The notes beneath the pieces were generated by a model that saw nothing but the letters and a program-made list of their open reading frames with translations, was not told where the DNA came from and did no database searches. Below are positions 51,537 through 61,101 of a stretch of 64,000 bases of DNA, in pieces (the stretch's first letter is position 1; every line of letters starts with the position of its first letter). Location of the stretch: positions 1 through 64,000 of the forward strand of contig NZ_FOAN01000002.1 of NCBI RefSeq assembly GCF_900109525.1, written 5' to 3'. Source of the DNA: Allobosea lupini. GTDB lineage: Bacteria; Pseudomonadota; Alphaproteobacteria; Rhizobiales; Beijerinckiaceae. Both the position numbers and the translations under genes were made by a program.

Positions 51537-53036
51537 ATGGACACTCTCCTCTCCCTGCTGAACGGCTTTTCCGTCGCTCTCGCGCCCTCGAAGCTGCTGT
51601 TCTGCCTGGTCGGCGTCTTCCTCGGCACCGCCGTCGGCGTGCTCCCCGGCATTGGCCCGGCGCTGACTGTCGCGCTGCTGCTGCCGGTCACCTTCAAGCT
51701 CGACCCCGCCGGCTCGCTGATCATGTTCGCCGGCATCTATTATGGCGGCATGTATGGCGGCTCGACCACGGCGATCCTGCTCAACGCCCCGGGCGAGAGC
51801 GCCTCGCTCGCGACCGCGCTCGAAGGCTCGAAGATGGCGAAGGCCGGCCGCGGCGGTCCGGCGCTCGCAACGTCGGCGATCGGCTCCTTCGTCGCCGGCC
51901 TGATCGCCACGATCGGCCTCGCCTTCCTGGCGCCCTGGCTGGTCGAGGTCGCGGTCAAATTCGGGCCTTGGGACTATTTCGCGCTGATGATCGTCGCCTT
52001 CGTCACGGTATCGGCGACCTTCGGCGACTCGCCCCTGCGCGGCCTGACCAGCCTGTTCCTCGGCATCACGCTCGGCCTGGTCGGCATCGACAAGCTGACC
52101 GGCCAGGCGCGCCTGACCTTCGGCGTGCCGGAGCTGCTCAACGGCATCGAGGTGACGACGCTCGCCGTCGGCCTGTTCGCGGTCGGCGAAGCCTTCTACG
52201 TCGCCTCCAAGCGCCTCCGCGAGCCTGAGGAGATCATCCCGATCAAGGGGTCGCTCTGGATGAGCAAGGAGGACTGGAAGCGCTCCTGGGCGCCCTGGCT
52301 GCGCGGCACCGCCTTCGGCTTCCCGATCGGCGCGCTGCCGGCCGGCGGCGCCGAGGTGCCGACCTTCCTCAGCTATTCGACCGAGAAGAGGCTGTGCAAA
52401 TACCCGGAGGAGTTCGGCAAGGGCGCGATCGAGGGCGTCGCCGGTCCCGAGGCCGCCAACAACGCCTCGGCCGCCGGCACGCTGGTGCCGCTCCTGACCC
52501 TCGGCCTGCCGACCTCGGCGACCGCCGCGATCATGCTCGCCGGCTTCCAGCAATACGGGCTCAACCCCGGCCCGCTGCTCTTCGCCGAGAAGCCCGACCT
52601 GGTCTGGGGCCTGATCGCCTCGCTCTTCGTCGCCAACGTCCTGCTGGTGATCCTGAACCTGCCGCTGATCGGGCTGTGGGTGAAGCTGCTCGCCGTGCCG
52701 CAGCCCTGGCTCTATGCCGGCATCCTGGTCTTCGCGACCATGGGCACGCTCGCGGTCAACGGCTCACCGGTCGAGCTCATGATGCTCTTCGCCTTCGGCT
52801 ATCTCGGCTACCTGATGCGGCGCTACGACTATCCGGTCGCGCCGATGGTGGTCGGGCTGATCCTCGGGCCGATGGCGGAACAGCAATTGCGCCGAGCCCT
52901 GCAGATCAGCCTGGGCGACCCGATGATCCTGCTGGAGAACCCGATCTCGGCCACCCTGCTCGGCATCGCCTTCATCGCCCTCGTCGCGCCCTTCGTGATG
53001 AACGGGCTGAACAAGTTCAAGGCGGCAGAGGACTGA
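51537..53036 (+). CDS. tctA: Tripartite tricarboxylate transporter large membrane subunit
   Basis: The 499-residue protein has about 12 membrane segments. Both TctA signatures are present: [58 protein letters not shown] and the mirrored second half [25 protein letters not shown]...[47 protein letters not shown]. It forms the transport channel of the TctABC system driven by an ion gradient. Its ribosome site overlaps the end of tctB closely, supporting co-translation. Confidence 0.95.
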   Translation: MDTLLSLLNGFSVALAPSKLLFCLVGVFLGTAVGVLPGIGPALTVALLLPVTFKLDPAGSLIMFAGIYYGGMYGGSTTAILLNAPGESASLATALEGSKMAKAGRGGPALATSAIGSFVAGLIATIGLAFLAPWLVEVAVKFGPWDYFALMIVAFVTVSATFGDSPLRGLTSLFLGITLGLVGIDKLTGQARLTFGVPELLNGIEVTTLAVGLFAVGEAFYVASKRLREPEEIIPIKGSLWMSKEDWKRSWAPWLRGTAFGFPIGALPAGGAEVPTFLSYSTEKRLCKYPEEFGKGAIEGVAGPEAANNASAAGTLVPLLTLGLPTSATAAIMLAGFQQYGLNPGPLLFAEKPDLVWGLIASLFVANVLLVILNLPLIGLWVKLLAVPQPWLYAGILVFATMGTLAVNGSPVELMMLFAFGYLGYLMRRYDYPVAPMVVGLILGPMAEQQLRRALQISLGDPMILLENPISATLLGIAFIALVAPFVMNGLNKFKAAED

Positions 53037-53144
53037 CCTGCCAGCCGCAGCCGGGGCCGTACGCCTCGGCTGCGCGTGAACAAATATGGCGCGACTGTGT
53101 TCTTCTCGTTACCGGGCCTGCGGCCTGTCGAGCGAGAACGACCT

Positions 53145-54572
53145 ATGAGCGACGCTACGCTATCCTCTTCCGCCTTACCGCAAGCCGACGCCGCCGAGCC
53201 CAGTCTCCATCGCGTGATGGGGCCTTGGCTGCTGCTGCTCTTCATCGTCGGCGACATTCTCGGCACTGGCATCTATGCGCTCACCGGCCAGGTGGCGAAG
53301 CAGGTCGGGGGCGTCGTCTGGCTGCCCTTCCTCGTCGCGTTCGTCGTCGCGATGATCACGGCCTTCAGCTATCTCGAACTGGTCACCAAATATCCACGCG
53401 CCGCCGGCGCCGCGCTTTATGCGCACAAGGCCTTCGGCGTCCATTTCATCACCTTCATCGTCGCCTTCGCTGTGATGTGCTCAGGGATAACCTCGGCCTC
53501 AACGGCCTCGCGCGCCTTCGCCGCCAATATGTCCCAGGCTTTCGGGCTGAACCTCACTGGCGGTATGGGCATCACCCTCATCGGCCTCGCTTTCATGGCG
53601 ATCGTCGCAGCCGTGAACTTCCGCGGCGTGGGCGAGAGCGTGAAGGCCAATGTCGTGCTGACCTGTGTCGAGCTGACCGGCCTGCTGATCGTGATCTTCG
53701 TCGGCCTGTGGGCGATCGCTGCGGGCCAGGGCGACGTCTCGCGGATCACGCAGTTCAAGCCGGCAGGGGACGGCGGCATGTTCTGGCCGGTGATCGCGGC
53801 GACCACCCTCGCCTTCTTCGCCATGGTCGGCTTCGAGGACTCGGTGAACATGGCCGAGGAGACAAAGAACCCGACACGGATTTTCCCGAAGATCCTGCTT
53901 GCCGGCCTCGTCATCACCGGCGTGATCTACGTGCTGGTCTCGATCTCGGCGATCACACTGGTCGCGCCCGAGCAGCTTGGCGAGGGCGAGACGCCATTGC
54001 TCAAGGTCGTTGCAGCCGGCGCGCCGAACTTCCCGATCTGGATCTTCGGCTTCATCACCATGTTCGCGGTCGCCAACAGCGCCCTGATCAACATGCTGAT
54101 GGCGAGCCGGCTGGTCTATGGCATGAGCCGTGAGCGCGTGTTGCCGCCGGCACTCGGCAAGGTGCATGCGACAAGGCGCACGCCCTATATCGCGATCGGC
54201 TTCACCACACTGCTCGCCTTCGCGCTGATCACCTTTGTCGGCGAAGTGCCGGCGCTCGGCGGCACGACGGCGCTGCTGCTGCTCTGCGTCTTCACTGTCG
54301 TCAACATCGCCGTGCTGGTGCTGCGCAAGGACACGGTCGAGCACGACCACTTTCGCACTCCGACGCTGCTACCGGTCCTCGGCGCGCTCTTCTGCGCCTT
54401 CTTTGCCGGCCCCTGGACCGGCCGCGACCCGGTCCAATACAAGATCGCCGGTATCCTGATCGGCGTCGGTGTCGTGCTCTGGCTGGTAACGGTGATGGTC
54501 AACCGCGCCGCCGGTGTGCAGCCGAGTGATCCGACGATGGAAGACTTCGGCGGGCACGGGCCGGTCAATTGA
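53145..54572 (+). CDS. APC-superfamily amino acid/polyamine permease
   Basis: The 475-residue protein has 12 membrane segments and the APC opening MGPWLLLLFIVGDILGTGIYALTGQVAKQVGGVVWLPFLVAFVVAMITAFSYLELVTKYPRAAGAALYAHKAFG. FFAMVGFEDSVNMAEETKNPTRIFPKILLAGLVITGVIYVLVSI is the conserved helix 6-7 region. The substrate is not decided by the sequence; amino acids or polyamines are expected. The start at 53145 (MSDATLS) is preferred over an upstream GTG at 53076. It follows tctA by 108 bases on the same strand and ends at a strong terminator. Confidence 0.88.
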   Translation: MSDATLSSSALPQADAAEPSLHRVMGPWLLLLFIVGDILGTGIYALTGQVAKQVGGVVWLPFLVAFVVAMITAFSYLELVTKYPRAAGAALYAHKAFGVHFITFIVAFAVMCSGITSASTASRAFAANMSQAFGLNLTGGMGITLIGLAFMAIVAAVNFRGVGESVKANVVLTCVELTGLLIVIFVGLWAIAAGQGDVSRITQFKPAGDGGMFWPVIAATTLAFFAMVGFEDSVNMAEETKNPTRIFPKILLAGLVITGVIYVLVSISAITLVAPEQLGEGETPLLKVVAAGAPNFPIWIFGFITMFAVANSALINMLMASRLVYGMSRERVLPPALGKVHATRRTPYIAIGFTTLLAFALITFVGEVPALGGTTALLLLCVFTVVNIAVLVLRKDTVEHDHFRTPTLLPVLGALFCAFFAGPWTGRDPVQYKIAGILIGVGVVLWLVTVMVNRAAGVQPSDPTMEDFGGHGPVN

Positions 54573-54586
54573 ACCTCGGACGAAAA

Positions 54587-54615
54587 GGGCCGCCGGTAGC
54601 ACCGGCGGCCCTTTT
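54587..54615 (+). terminator. Rho-independent terminator after the APC permease
   Basis: GGGCCGCCGGT (54587-54597), loop AGC, ACCGGCGGCCC (54601-54611), then TTTT. It separates the transporter block from convergent DUF2059. Confidence 0.88.
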
Positions 54616-54640
54616 CAATCAACGGGCAACGGTTGTCGGC

Positions 54641-55132
54641 TCAGAGCCTGTGGCCGCGCTTGCGCATCTCGGCGTTGAACAGATCGAAGAGGCGGTTGCT
54701 GGTCGCCACGGTCCAGGGCTGAAGCAGCGTGTAGACCTCCTCCAGCGCCTGTGCGCGGTTCGCATTGTAGCGCTGACCGACGGGCGAGCTGAAGAAGGCC
54801 ATGACCTCCTTGAGATCGGCTTCCGGCATCTTGCTGGCGAAGATCCTGCTGGAGGAATCGATCATTTCGTCGCGGCGAAGATCGGCCTCGGCCTTGAGCG
54901 CAGTCAGGACCTCTTCCATGTCCTTCTTCAGCTCGGGGCGGGTCGCCAGGCTCTCGCGGACATTCGCGACGAACTCGCTGTAGAGCGACTCGATCGACTG
55001 CGACAGGCCGGAGGAGATGACGACCTCGCGCGCAGCCTTGAGATGTTCCGGCGTCAGCGCCTGCTGCGCCAGCGCGGGCACGGCGAACAACGCCAGCGAC
55101 AGGAACGCGCCTGCCAGGCTGTGACGGATCAT
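54641..55132 (-). CDS. DUF2059 family exported protein
   Basis: The 163-residue precursor has a signal peptide ending PALAQ. A helical DUF2059 domain follows: LTPEHLKAAREVVISSGLSQSIESLYSEFVANVRESLATRPELKKDMEEVLTALKAEAD, then SSRIFASKMPEADLKEVMAFFSSPVGQRYNANRAQALEEV. The second part, with FFSSPVGQR, is the conserved signature. The family lies near rpiA and gor in several Hyphomicrobiales; its function is unknown. The start at 55132 has AAGGGG eight bases upstream. Confidence 0.88.
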   Translation of the reverse strand: MIRHSLAGAFLSLALFAVPALAQQALTPEHLKAAREVVISSGLSQSIESLYSEFVANVRESLATRPELKKDMEEVLTALKAEADLRRDEMIDSSSRIFASKMPEADLKEVMAFFSSPVGQRYNANRAQALEEVYTLLQPWTVATSNRLFDLFNAEMRKRGHRL

Positions 55133-55226
55133 GCGGTTACCCCTTCGTCGCTCGCCGGCCATGCGGCGATGTCCATGTGTTCCGGTGCGGCAACGCCCCT
55201 CACCGGGCGCAGCCGCCGGCCGCTCT

Positions 55227-55275
55227 TAGAGCATGTGCAGCCAAAGTGGAAACCACTTTTGCGGCCAAAGCATGC
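55227..55275. repeat. Palindromic intergenic repeat (TAGAGCATG...GCATGC)
   Basis: An imperfect hairpin: GCATGTGCAGCCAAAGTGG pairs with CCACTTTTGCGGCCAAAGCATGC around an AAA loop. It belongs to the TAGAGCAT-ended family frequent between genes in rhizobial relatives; it lies downstream of rpiA. Confidence 0.65.
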
Positions 55276-55289
55276 CGCTCGACAAGCGC

Positions 55290-56000
55290 TCAGCGACGTT
55301 CCCCAGCCGGATCGCCGAGGACGCGCACGCCATCACTGCCAGCGAGGAACGCTGCGTTGGCCAGGCCGAGAAAGAGGCCATGCTCGACGACGCCGGGGAC
55401 CTGGTTCAGTGCCAGCGCCAGCACGTCCGGCAGCTCGATCCGGCCAAGATGCGCGTCGAGGATGTAATGGCCGCCATCGGTCAGCAGCGTCGCGCCATCC
55501 GTGCGCTTGCGCAGCTTGAGCTCGCCACTCGCCCCCGACGAGGCGATCGCGGCTGCGACGGCCCGTCGCGTCGCCTCCAGCCCGAAGGGCACGACCTCGA
55601 TCGGCAGCGGGAAGCGGCCGAGCGTCTCGACCTGCTTGCCGGTGTCGGCGATCACGATCATGCGCTTCGACGCGGCGGCGACGACCTTCTCGCGCAGCAG
55701 CGCGGCGCCGCCGCCCTTGATCAGCCGCAAGGCGCTGTCGATCTCATCGGCGCCGTCGATGGTGAGGTCGAGCTCGGGCGTCTCGTCCAGCGTCGACATC
55801 GGGATCGAGAGGCTCTCCGCTTGTGCCTGCGTCGCCTCCGAGGTCGCGACGCAGATCACCTCGAGCCCCGCCGCAACCTTGGCGCCGAGGCCGTCGACGA
55901 AGTGCCTGGCCGTCGAGCCGGTGCCGAGGCCGAGCCGCATGCCCGGGCGCACCAGTTCCAGAGCCGCCAGCGCAGCCGCCTTCTTCAGGTCTTCGCTCAC
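55290..56000 (-). CDS. rpiA: Ribose-5-phosphate isomerase A
   Basis: RpiA interconverts ribose 5-phosphate and ribulose 5-phosphate. The 236-residue product contains [61 protein letters not shown] and the late [23 protein letters not shown] with the catalytic Asp/Lys set. It starts with GTG at 56000, overlapping the gabD TGA by four bases (GTGA). In relatives rpiA lies by DUF2059 and gor, as here in part. Confidence 0.94.
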   Translation of the reverse strand: MSEDLKKAAALAALELVRPGMRLGLGTGSTARHFVDGLGAKVAAGLEVICVATSEATQAQAESLSIPMSTLDETPELDLTIDGADEIDSALRLIKGGGAALLREKVVAAASKRMIVIADTGKQVETLGRFPLPIEVVPFGLEATRRAVAAAIASSGASGELKLRKRTDGATLLTDGGHYILDAHLGRIELPDVLALALNQVPGVVEHGLFLGLANAAFLAGSDGVRVLGDPAGERR

Positions 56001-57448
56001 GCGCCGAGCCCACCCATCAGCATGTACTTGATCTCGACGAACTCCTCGATGCCGTGAAGGGAGCCCTCGCGGCCGAGACCCGATTCCTTGACGCCGCCGA
56101 AAGGCGCAACCTCGGTGCCGAGGATGGCCGAGTTGATGCCGACCATGCCGTATTCGAGCTCCTCGGCGACGCGGAAGGCCCGGCCGAGATCCCTGGTGTA
56201 GAAATACGCCGCGAGGCCGAAGGGCGTGTCGTTCGCCATCGCGACGACCTCGTCCTCGCTGGTGAAGCGATAGACCGGCGCGATCGGCCCGAAGGTCTCT
56301 TCATTGGTGACCAGCATCTTGGCGGTGACGCCGGCGAGCACCGTCGGCTCGTAGAAGGTGCGGCCCAGCGCATGGCGGCGGCCGCCGACCATCACCTTGG
56401 CGCCGCCCGCGACCGCGTCGGCGACATGGCGCTCGACCTTCTCGACCGCGCGCTCGTTGATCAACGGGCCCTGCACGACGCCGACCTCGACGCCGTTGCC
56501 GACCTTCATCTTGGCGACCTCGCCGGCGAATTTGGCGACGAAGTCGTCATGGATGCCGTCCTGGACGAAGAGCCGGTTGGTGCAGACGCAGGTCTGGCCC
56601 ATATTGCGGAACTTGGCGATGATCGCGCCCTCGACCGCCTTGTCGAGATCGGCATCGTCGAAGACGATGAAGGGCGCGTTGCCGCCGAGCTCGAGCCCGA
56701 CCTTCTTCACGGTCGAAGCCGCCTGCTGCATCAGGAGCTTGCCGACCGGGGTCGAGCCGGTGAAACCGATGAAGCGCACCGCCGGATGGGAGGTCATCAC
56801 GCCGCCGATCGCCTGGGCGTCGCCGGTGACGATGTTGAGCACGCCCTTGGGGAAGCCCGCCTGCTCGGCGAGCGCGACCAGCGCCAGCGCGGTCAGCGGG
56901 GTGTCCGGCGCCGGCTTGACCACGAAGGTGCAGCCCGCGGCCAGTCCCGGAGCGCATTTGCGCGTGATCATCGCCGCCGGGAAGTTCCAGGGCGTGATCG
57001 CAGCGCAGACGCCGACCGGCTGCTTCGCCACGATGATGCGCGAATTCGGGAATGGCGAGGGAATGGTCTCGCCATAGATGCGCTTGGCTTCCTCGGCGTA
57101 GAACTCGACGAAGGAGGCGGCATAGGCGACCTCGCCTCTAGCCTCGGCCAGCGGTTTGCCCTGCTCGGCCGTCATGATCTGCGCCAGATCCTCCTGGTTC
57201 GCCATGATCAGCTCGAACCATTTGCGCAGGATGAGCGAGCGCTCCTTGGCCGGCTTCTTTGCCCAGGGCTTGAAGGCGCGTGAGGCGGCCTCGACCGCAG
57301 CGGTGGTCTCGTCGGCGCCGAAGCGCGGCACCTTGGCCAGAATCTCGCCGGTCGCCGGATTGTCGACCACATCGACGCCCTCGCCGATCCAGGCGCCGTC
57401 GACATGGCACTGCGTGCGCAGCAGCGAGGGATCCTTGAGCGTCAGCAT
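55997..57448 (-). CDS. gabD: NAD(P)-dependent succinate-semialdehyde dehydrogenase
   Basis: The 483-residue aldehyde dehydrogenase of the GabD branch has the general base Glu in [21 protein letters not shown] and the catalytic Cys in [11 protein letters not shown]. The cofactor loop is [15 protein letters not shown], and [27 protein letters not shown] and [28 protein letters not shown] complete the fold. It oxidises succinate semialdehyde to succinate in GABA or related degradation. Its product end is translationally coupled to rpiA, an unusual pairing. Confidence 0.92.
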   Translation of the reverse strand: MLTLKDPSLLRTQCHVDGAWIGEGVDVVDNPATGEILAKVPRFGADETTAAVEAASRAFKPWAKKPAKERSLILRKWFELIMANQEDLAQIMTAEQGKPLAEARGEVAYAASFVEFYAEEAKRIYGETIPSPFPNSRIIVAKQPVGVCAAITPWNFPAAMITRKCAPGLAAGCTFVVKPAPDTPLTALALVALAEQAGFPKGVLNIVTGDAQAIGGVMTSHPAVRFIGFTGSTPVGKLLMQQAASTVKKVGLELGGNAPFIVFDDADLDKAVEGAIIAKFRNMGQTCVCTNRLFVQDGIHDDFVAKFAGEVAKMKVGNGVEVGVVQGPLINERAVEKVERHVADAVAGGAKVMVGGRRHALGRTFYEPTVLAGVTAKMLVTNEETFGPIAPVYRFTSEDEVVAMANDTPFGLAAYFYTRDLGRAFRVAEELEYGMVGINSAILGTEVAPFGGVKESGLGREGSLHGIEEFVEIKYMLMGGLGA

Positions 57449-57579
57449 GCGAGCCTCCGGCGTGTTGGGTGGGTCGCCGGGGCTCTAACACGCGGCGCAA
57501 GCGCTTGCCGATAGCAAACGCCGCATCGCCGTCGTGAATAAATTGCAGTTACCGTTTCGCCACCAGCCCCGCGGCGGCG

Positions 57580-58020
57580 CTACTTCACCATCGGCGTGCA
57601 GACGACCTTGTCGTCGAAGACGTAGCAGACGCTCAGCTCGCCGGTGCGGACATTGGCGCGGAAGATGCCGCCTTCGCGCTCATGGCGCGAGGGAACGAGG
57701 ACATAGTCGCTCGGCGCCTGCGCACCGGCCCCCTCCCCGGCCGGGAAGCAGACGGTGACACCGACACCGCCCTCCTTGAGCTGGAACTGGCAAGCCCCGA
57801 CCTCCCCGGTCGCCTTGTCGATTCGATAGACGCGGTTGAGATCGGTCTGCGGCGCCGGCGCGAACTCATAGGGCGCGGCAAGCGCCGCGCCGAAAGCCGG
57901 CAAGACGAACAGGCCGGCGCCCAGCGCCCGGGCCCAGGAACGGCCAATGGAGCTTCTGGAACAGCTCGACAGTTTCGGCACCGCTACGCCCCCTTCGACG
58001 ATTCGTCCGCACCCTACCAT
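57580..58020 (-). CDS. Hypothetical exported protein
   Basis: The 146-residue precursor has a hydrophobic segment ending AALAAP (about residue 50). A beta-rich mature part follows (TDLNRVYRIDKATGEVGACQFQLKEGGVGVTVCFPAGEGAGAQAPSDYVLVPSRHEREGGIFRANVRTGELSVCYVFDDKVVCTP). Four Cys and paired YRIDKATGEVGAC and ANVRTGELSVCYVFDDK strands suggest two repeats of a small fold that lines a periplasmic lipoprotein-like domain. The signal peptide sits late, so the true start is probably downstream of 58020. Function is unknown. Confidence 0.6.
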   Translation of the reverse strand: MVGCGRIVEGGVAVPKLSSCSRSSIGRSWARALGAGLFVLPAFGAALAAPYEFAPAPQTDLNRVYRIDKATGEVGACQFQLKEGGVGVTVCFPAGEGAGAQAPSDYVLVPSRHEREGGIFRANVRTGELSVCYVFDDKVVCTPMVK

Positions 58021-58146
58021 GCTGCCGAACCCGTATCACCGCGATTGCAGCGAGGCCACGACGAGATGACGTTGCTGTTGCGCCAGCGCCCTTGCCAACC
58101 CGCATCCTCCGGCCTTTATGCGCAGGGCAACGTCACAGGATGGATC

Positions 58147-58845
58147 ATGTCGCTCCCCCCGATCGTCGTCTTCGATCTCGACGGCACCCTCGCCGAGACC
58201 GCCCCCGACATCATGCGCACGCTGAACGTCATCCTCGAGCAGGAAGGGCTGGCCGCCCTGCCTGTCGAGCGGGCGCGGGAACTGGTCGGGGCGGGGGCAC
58301 GCGCGCTGATCGAGCGTGGCTTCAAGGTCAGCGGCCGGCCGCTAGACCCCGAGACGCTGGAGCAGCTGTTCGAAGGCTTCCTTGGCATCTACGCAGACGG
58401 TATCGCCGGCAACAGCTTCATCCATGAGGGGGTCGTCGCGGCGCTGGACGAGCTCGCGGCCGACGGCTTCGTCTTCGCGGTCTGCACCAACAAGCCGATC
58501 CTGCACACCCGCCTCTTCCTCGATCATTTCGGGCTGAGCGAGCGTTTTGCCGCGATAGCCGGGCGCGACAGCTTCCCCTTCTTCAAGCCCGACCCGCGCC
58601 ATCTCACGCAGACGATCGCCCAAGCCGGCGCCGATCCGGCCCGCGCGGTGATGGTCGGCGATTCGCGCACCGATGTGGACACGGCGCGCGCCGCCGGCAT
58701 CCCTGTGATCTGCGTGCCGTTCGGCTATACCGATGTGCCGGTCGAGGCACTCGCGCCCGACCTGGTGATCCAGCACTTCAGTGAACTGCCGCCGGCAGTG
58801 CGGCAGCTTACCGACCGCAAGCCGGCCTTCGCTACTCATTCTTGA
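58147..58845 (+). CDS. gph: Phosphoglycolate phosphatase (HAD superfamily)
   Basis: The 232-residue enzyme has HAD motif I VVFDLDGTLAETAPDIM (Asp nucleophile), motif II in FAVCTNKP, the motif III Lys in FPFFKPDP and motif IV VMVGDSRTDVDTARAAGI. The cap sequence and length match Gph, which removes phosphate from 2-phosphoglycolate formed during DNA repair or photorespiration-like reactions. Its neighbour rpiA on the other strand is the customary partner in rhizobia. The start at 58147 has AGGA seven bases upstream. Confidence 0.88.
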   Translation: MSLPPIVVFDLDGTLAETAPDIMRTLNVILEQEGLAALPVERARELVGAGARALIERGFKVSGRPLDPETLEQLFEGFLGIYADGIAGNSFIHEGVVAALDELAADGFVFAVCTNKPILHTRLFLDHFGLSERFAAIAGRDSFPFFKPDPRHLTQTIAQAGADPARAVMVGDSRTDVDTARAAGIPVICVPFGYTDVPVEALAPDLVIQHFSELPPAVRQLTDRKPAFATHS

Positions 58846-58881
58846 CGGCGGCGGCACACCCCACTAGGAACAGCGCGGTCC

Positions 58882-58956
58882 GGGCGGCTAGCTCAGCGGT
58901 AGAGCACTCCCTTCACACGGGAGGGGTCACAGGTTCGATCCCTGTGCCGCCCACCA
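58882..58956 (+). tRNA. tRNA-Val (CAC)
   Basis: The 75-nt sequence begins GGGCGGCTAGCTCAG and ends TGCCGCCCACCA. The acceptor stem pairs GGGCGGC with GCCGCCC. The anticodon stem CTCCC/GGGAG encloses TTCACAC, giving anticodon CAC (Val). The T-arm GGTTCGATCCC is intact and the CCA end is encoded. Confidence 0.97.
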
Positions 58957-59110
58957 TTTCCCCACTTTCGAATAGCCCATAGGCGCCATCGCCCTGAGCA
59001 AAGGTTGCGCGAGTGATCGAGCTCGCCTGCTCGCCGGAGATATCGGCGAGCCGGAGGATGGTGGCCCCAGTTTGCTGCATCCGCGCCATACTCTCGCGCG
59101 TAGATGACAA

Positions 59111-59296
59111 ATGCCTATGCCTAAAAGCCGGAAGCGGCCGGCTCCTGAGATGCCGCTATCGACCGAAATCCCAATCGATCTCGACATCCAACGCAGGCTG
59201 AGACGCGATCTCAAACTGACGAGCGAGGAGATCCTGGAAATCGACATCGAGCTCGCGATCGAAGCTGGCCTGTTAAAGAGACCCAAGCCTCGCTGA
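59111..59296 (+). CDS. Putative 61-residue protein downstream of tRNA-Val
   Basis: The frame reads MPMPKSRKRPAPEMPLSTEI, then PIDLDIQRRLRRDLKLTSEEILEIDIELAIEAGLLKRPKPR: a basic linker followed by an amphipathic helical stretch, credible for a small DNA-binding or antitoxin-like protein. Two ATGs (59111, 59117) are possible. No ribosome site is clear. A divergent short minus-strand frame (58957-59108) is likewise coherent, so this spot may hold a small remnant module next to the tRNA. I cannot assign a family. Confidence 0.35.
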   Translation: MPMPKSRKRPAPEMPLSTEIPIDLDIQRRLRRDLKLTSEEILEIDIELAIEAGLLKRPKPR

Positions 59297-59513
59297 TACG
59301 AGGAAGCCCGACCTCAAAAGGCTGGCGCCTGCCGTGCCTTTCCGGTTACCGCCGCGCGAGCCGCCCCCTGGCTCCCCTGACGAATGGCCATGAAACCGGC
59401 TGCACATCTCGTGCAATGTAGCCACCGAATCCTGCGGCAGGTGCAGGCGCGACACGGTGACGGTGGCGCGCACAGTTCTGCGTCGTTTTCAGGTGAATGG
59501 GTGACCTAACAAC
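59297..59513. other. Intergenic gap with no visible feature
   Basis: No gene, terminator or repeat is evident. It must contain the promoter of the hydrolase-like gene at 59514. Confidence 0.3.
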
Positions 59514-60260
59514 ATGATCGGATATCAGCAGCGTGTCCTGCGCGCCCTCGGCGTGCTTGCGATCCTATGGTCGTTCGCAATCCCGTCCCCTGGCCGGGCG
59601 GAGGCGCCGATCACGGTGAAGGGCGGCGAGAGCATCACGATCGCCGGTGTCCGCAGCATCCTCATCCGCGCTCCGCATCCCAAGGGCAGCGTGATCCTGC
59701 TGACCGGCGGCGATGGCCGTCTCGAGGTCGGCAGCGGCGCGCGCCTCGGCAAGGCCGGCGACAACGTCCTGATCCGCAACCGGGATGCCTTCGTCGCGCA
59801 GGGCTACAATGTGCTGCTTGCCGAGCTCGGGACGAACCTTCCTGCTGCGGTCGACCATATGGCGGTGATCAAGCGTCCGGTCATCGTGGTCGCCACCAGC
59901 ATGGGCACGCACCGTGCGGCCCAGGGCCTCGTGGCGGGCGCCATGCCGGACAGGCTCGTCCTGACCTCGGGCCTCCTGAGCAAGGCGTCGGGCTCGGACG
60001 ACACCGTCCAGACGGTACTGGGGACGCCGAACCGGCTGCCGCGCACGCTCGTCCTGCACCACCGAGAGGATCGCTGCCGCTTGACGCTGCCAGCCGGCGT
60101 CGCCCCGTTCCAGGCCTGGGCGGGCGGGCGCGTCCAGGTCGAATGGATGAGCGGCGGGCAGACCGACGAGGTCAATCCCTGTCGCTTCAGCGCACATCAT
60201 GGTTTCGCCGGGCAGGACGACGAGCTCGTCGCCCGCATCGTCAAGTTCATGGTGCGCTGA
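59514..60260 (+). CDS. Exported alpha/beta-hydrolase-like protein
   Basis: The 248-residue precursor has a signal peptide ending GRAEA. The chain then has ILLTGGDGRLEVGSGAR, a nucleophile-elbow-like VVATSMGTHRAAQGLV (Ser within T-S-M-G) and a terminal-region His in HHGFAGQDDELVARI, consistent with an alpha/beta-hydrolase fold. The Gly before the Ser is replaced by Thr, so activity is not certain. HREDRCRLT could carry the acid residue. The substrate is unknown. It lies 132 bases before the acyltransferase gene on the same strand. Confidence 0.72.
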   Translation: MIGYQQRVLRALGVLAILWSFAIPSPGRAEAPITVKGGESITIAGVRSILIRAPHPKGSVILLTGGDGRLEVGSGARLGKAGDNVLIRNRDAFVAQGYNVLLAELGTNLPAAVDHMAVIKRPVIVVATSMGTHRAAQGLVAGAMPDRLVLTSGLLSKASGSDDTVQTVLGTPNRLPRTLVLHHREDRCRLTLPAGVAPFQAWAGGRVQVEWMSGGQTDEVNPCRFSAHHGFAGQDDELVARIVKFMVR

Positions 60261-60392
60261 CAGGTCTCGGTACTTGCGCGAGCTCTTTTCGCTCGATCGA
60301 ACGAAACGCGTGCCGCCGCCGCGGGGCCGCGCAATGTTGGAGCAAGCCGACGCGCCGATCCCCTCCACGGGAATCACCGTGGAGATCGGATC

Positions 60393-61076
60393 ATGCGATT
60401 CGGCACTGGGCAATCTGCGGCGGTCGCCGGCCGCGCCCTGTACGCCTATCTCGCCTTCGTGCAGCGGACGACGCGCTTCAAGCCGGCGCTCCCCGGCATC
60501 AGGCCGTGGGAGCGCAGCCGCGAGCCCTTCATCGCCCTGACCTGGCACGGCCAGCAGATGCTGAGCCTGGCAGCGCTCGACGGCGCGGCGGAGATCGCGA
60601 TCCTGACCTCGCTGCATTTCGACGGGGCAGTGGTCGCCACGGTGGTGGAGCGCGCGGGCTTCCGCGCCATTCGCGGCTCAGGCGCCCAGAGTCCCCGCAA
60701 GATCAAGACCAAGCGCGCCATTCCCGCCTTCTTCGAGATGCGCGAGGCGCTCCGCGAAGGCACCAGCCTCGTGCTCACGGCGGACGTACCGAAGCTCGCG
60801 CGTGTCGCCGGCAAGGGAGCGATCCAGCTCGCGCGGGCCACCGGGCGGCCGATCTATCTCTTCGCGGCGGTGACCAGCGCCCGGGTCGATCTCGACAACT
60901 GGGACAGGGCCAGCATCGCGCTGCCCTTCGGCCGCGGCTGCGTGCTCTGGTCGGAGCCGCTCTATGTCCGCCGCGCCGCCGATGAGCGCGAGATGGGCCT
61001 GATCGCGCTGGACATCTCGACCCAGCTCGACGAGCTCCATGCCACGGCGCATCGCCTGCTCGACCGGCGCCGCTAG
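60393..61076 (+). CDS. DUF374 family lysophospholipid acyltransferase-like protein
   Basis: The 227-residue protein matches the DUF374 branch of LPLAT-type acyltransferases. FIALTWHGQQMLSL carries the His of the HX4D-like motif, AILTSLHFDGAVVATVVERAGFRAIRGSG is the second family motif, and TSLVLTADVPKLARVAGKGAIQLARATGRPIYLFA is the usual GPR-like region with TADVPK. The family is thought to act on lipid A or a related lipid. There is no membrane segment at the N-terminus. It is convergent with the EipA-like gene 25 bases on. Confidence 0.82.
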   Translation: MRFGTGQSAAVAGRALYAYLAFVQRTTRFKPALPGIRPWERSREPFIALTWHGQQMLSLAALDGAAEIAILTSLHFDGAVVATVVERAGFRAIRGSGAQSPRKIKTKRAIPAFFEMREALREGTSLVLTADVPKLARVAGKGAIQLARATGRPIYLFAAVTSARVDLDNWDRASIALPFGRGCVLWSEPLYVRRAADEREMGLIALDISTQLDELHATAHRLLDRRR

Positions 61077-61101
61077 GGCTACGATCCTGCCTATCGGGAC
61101 T

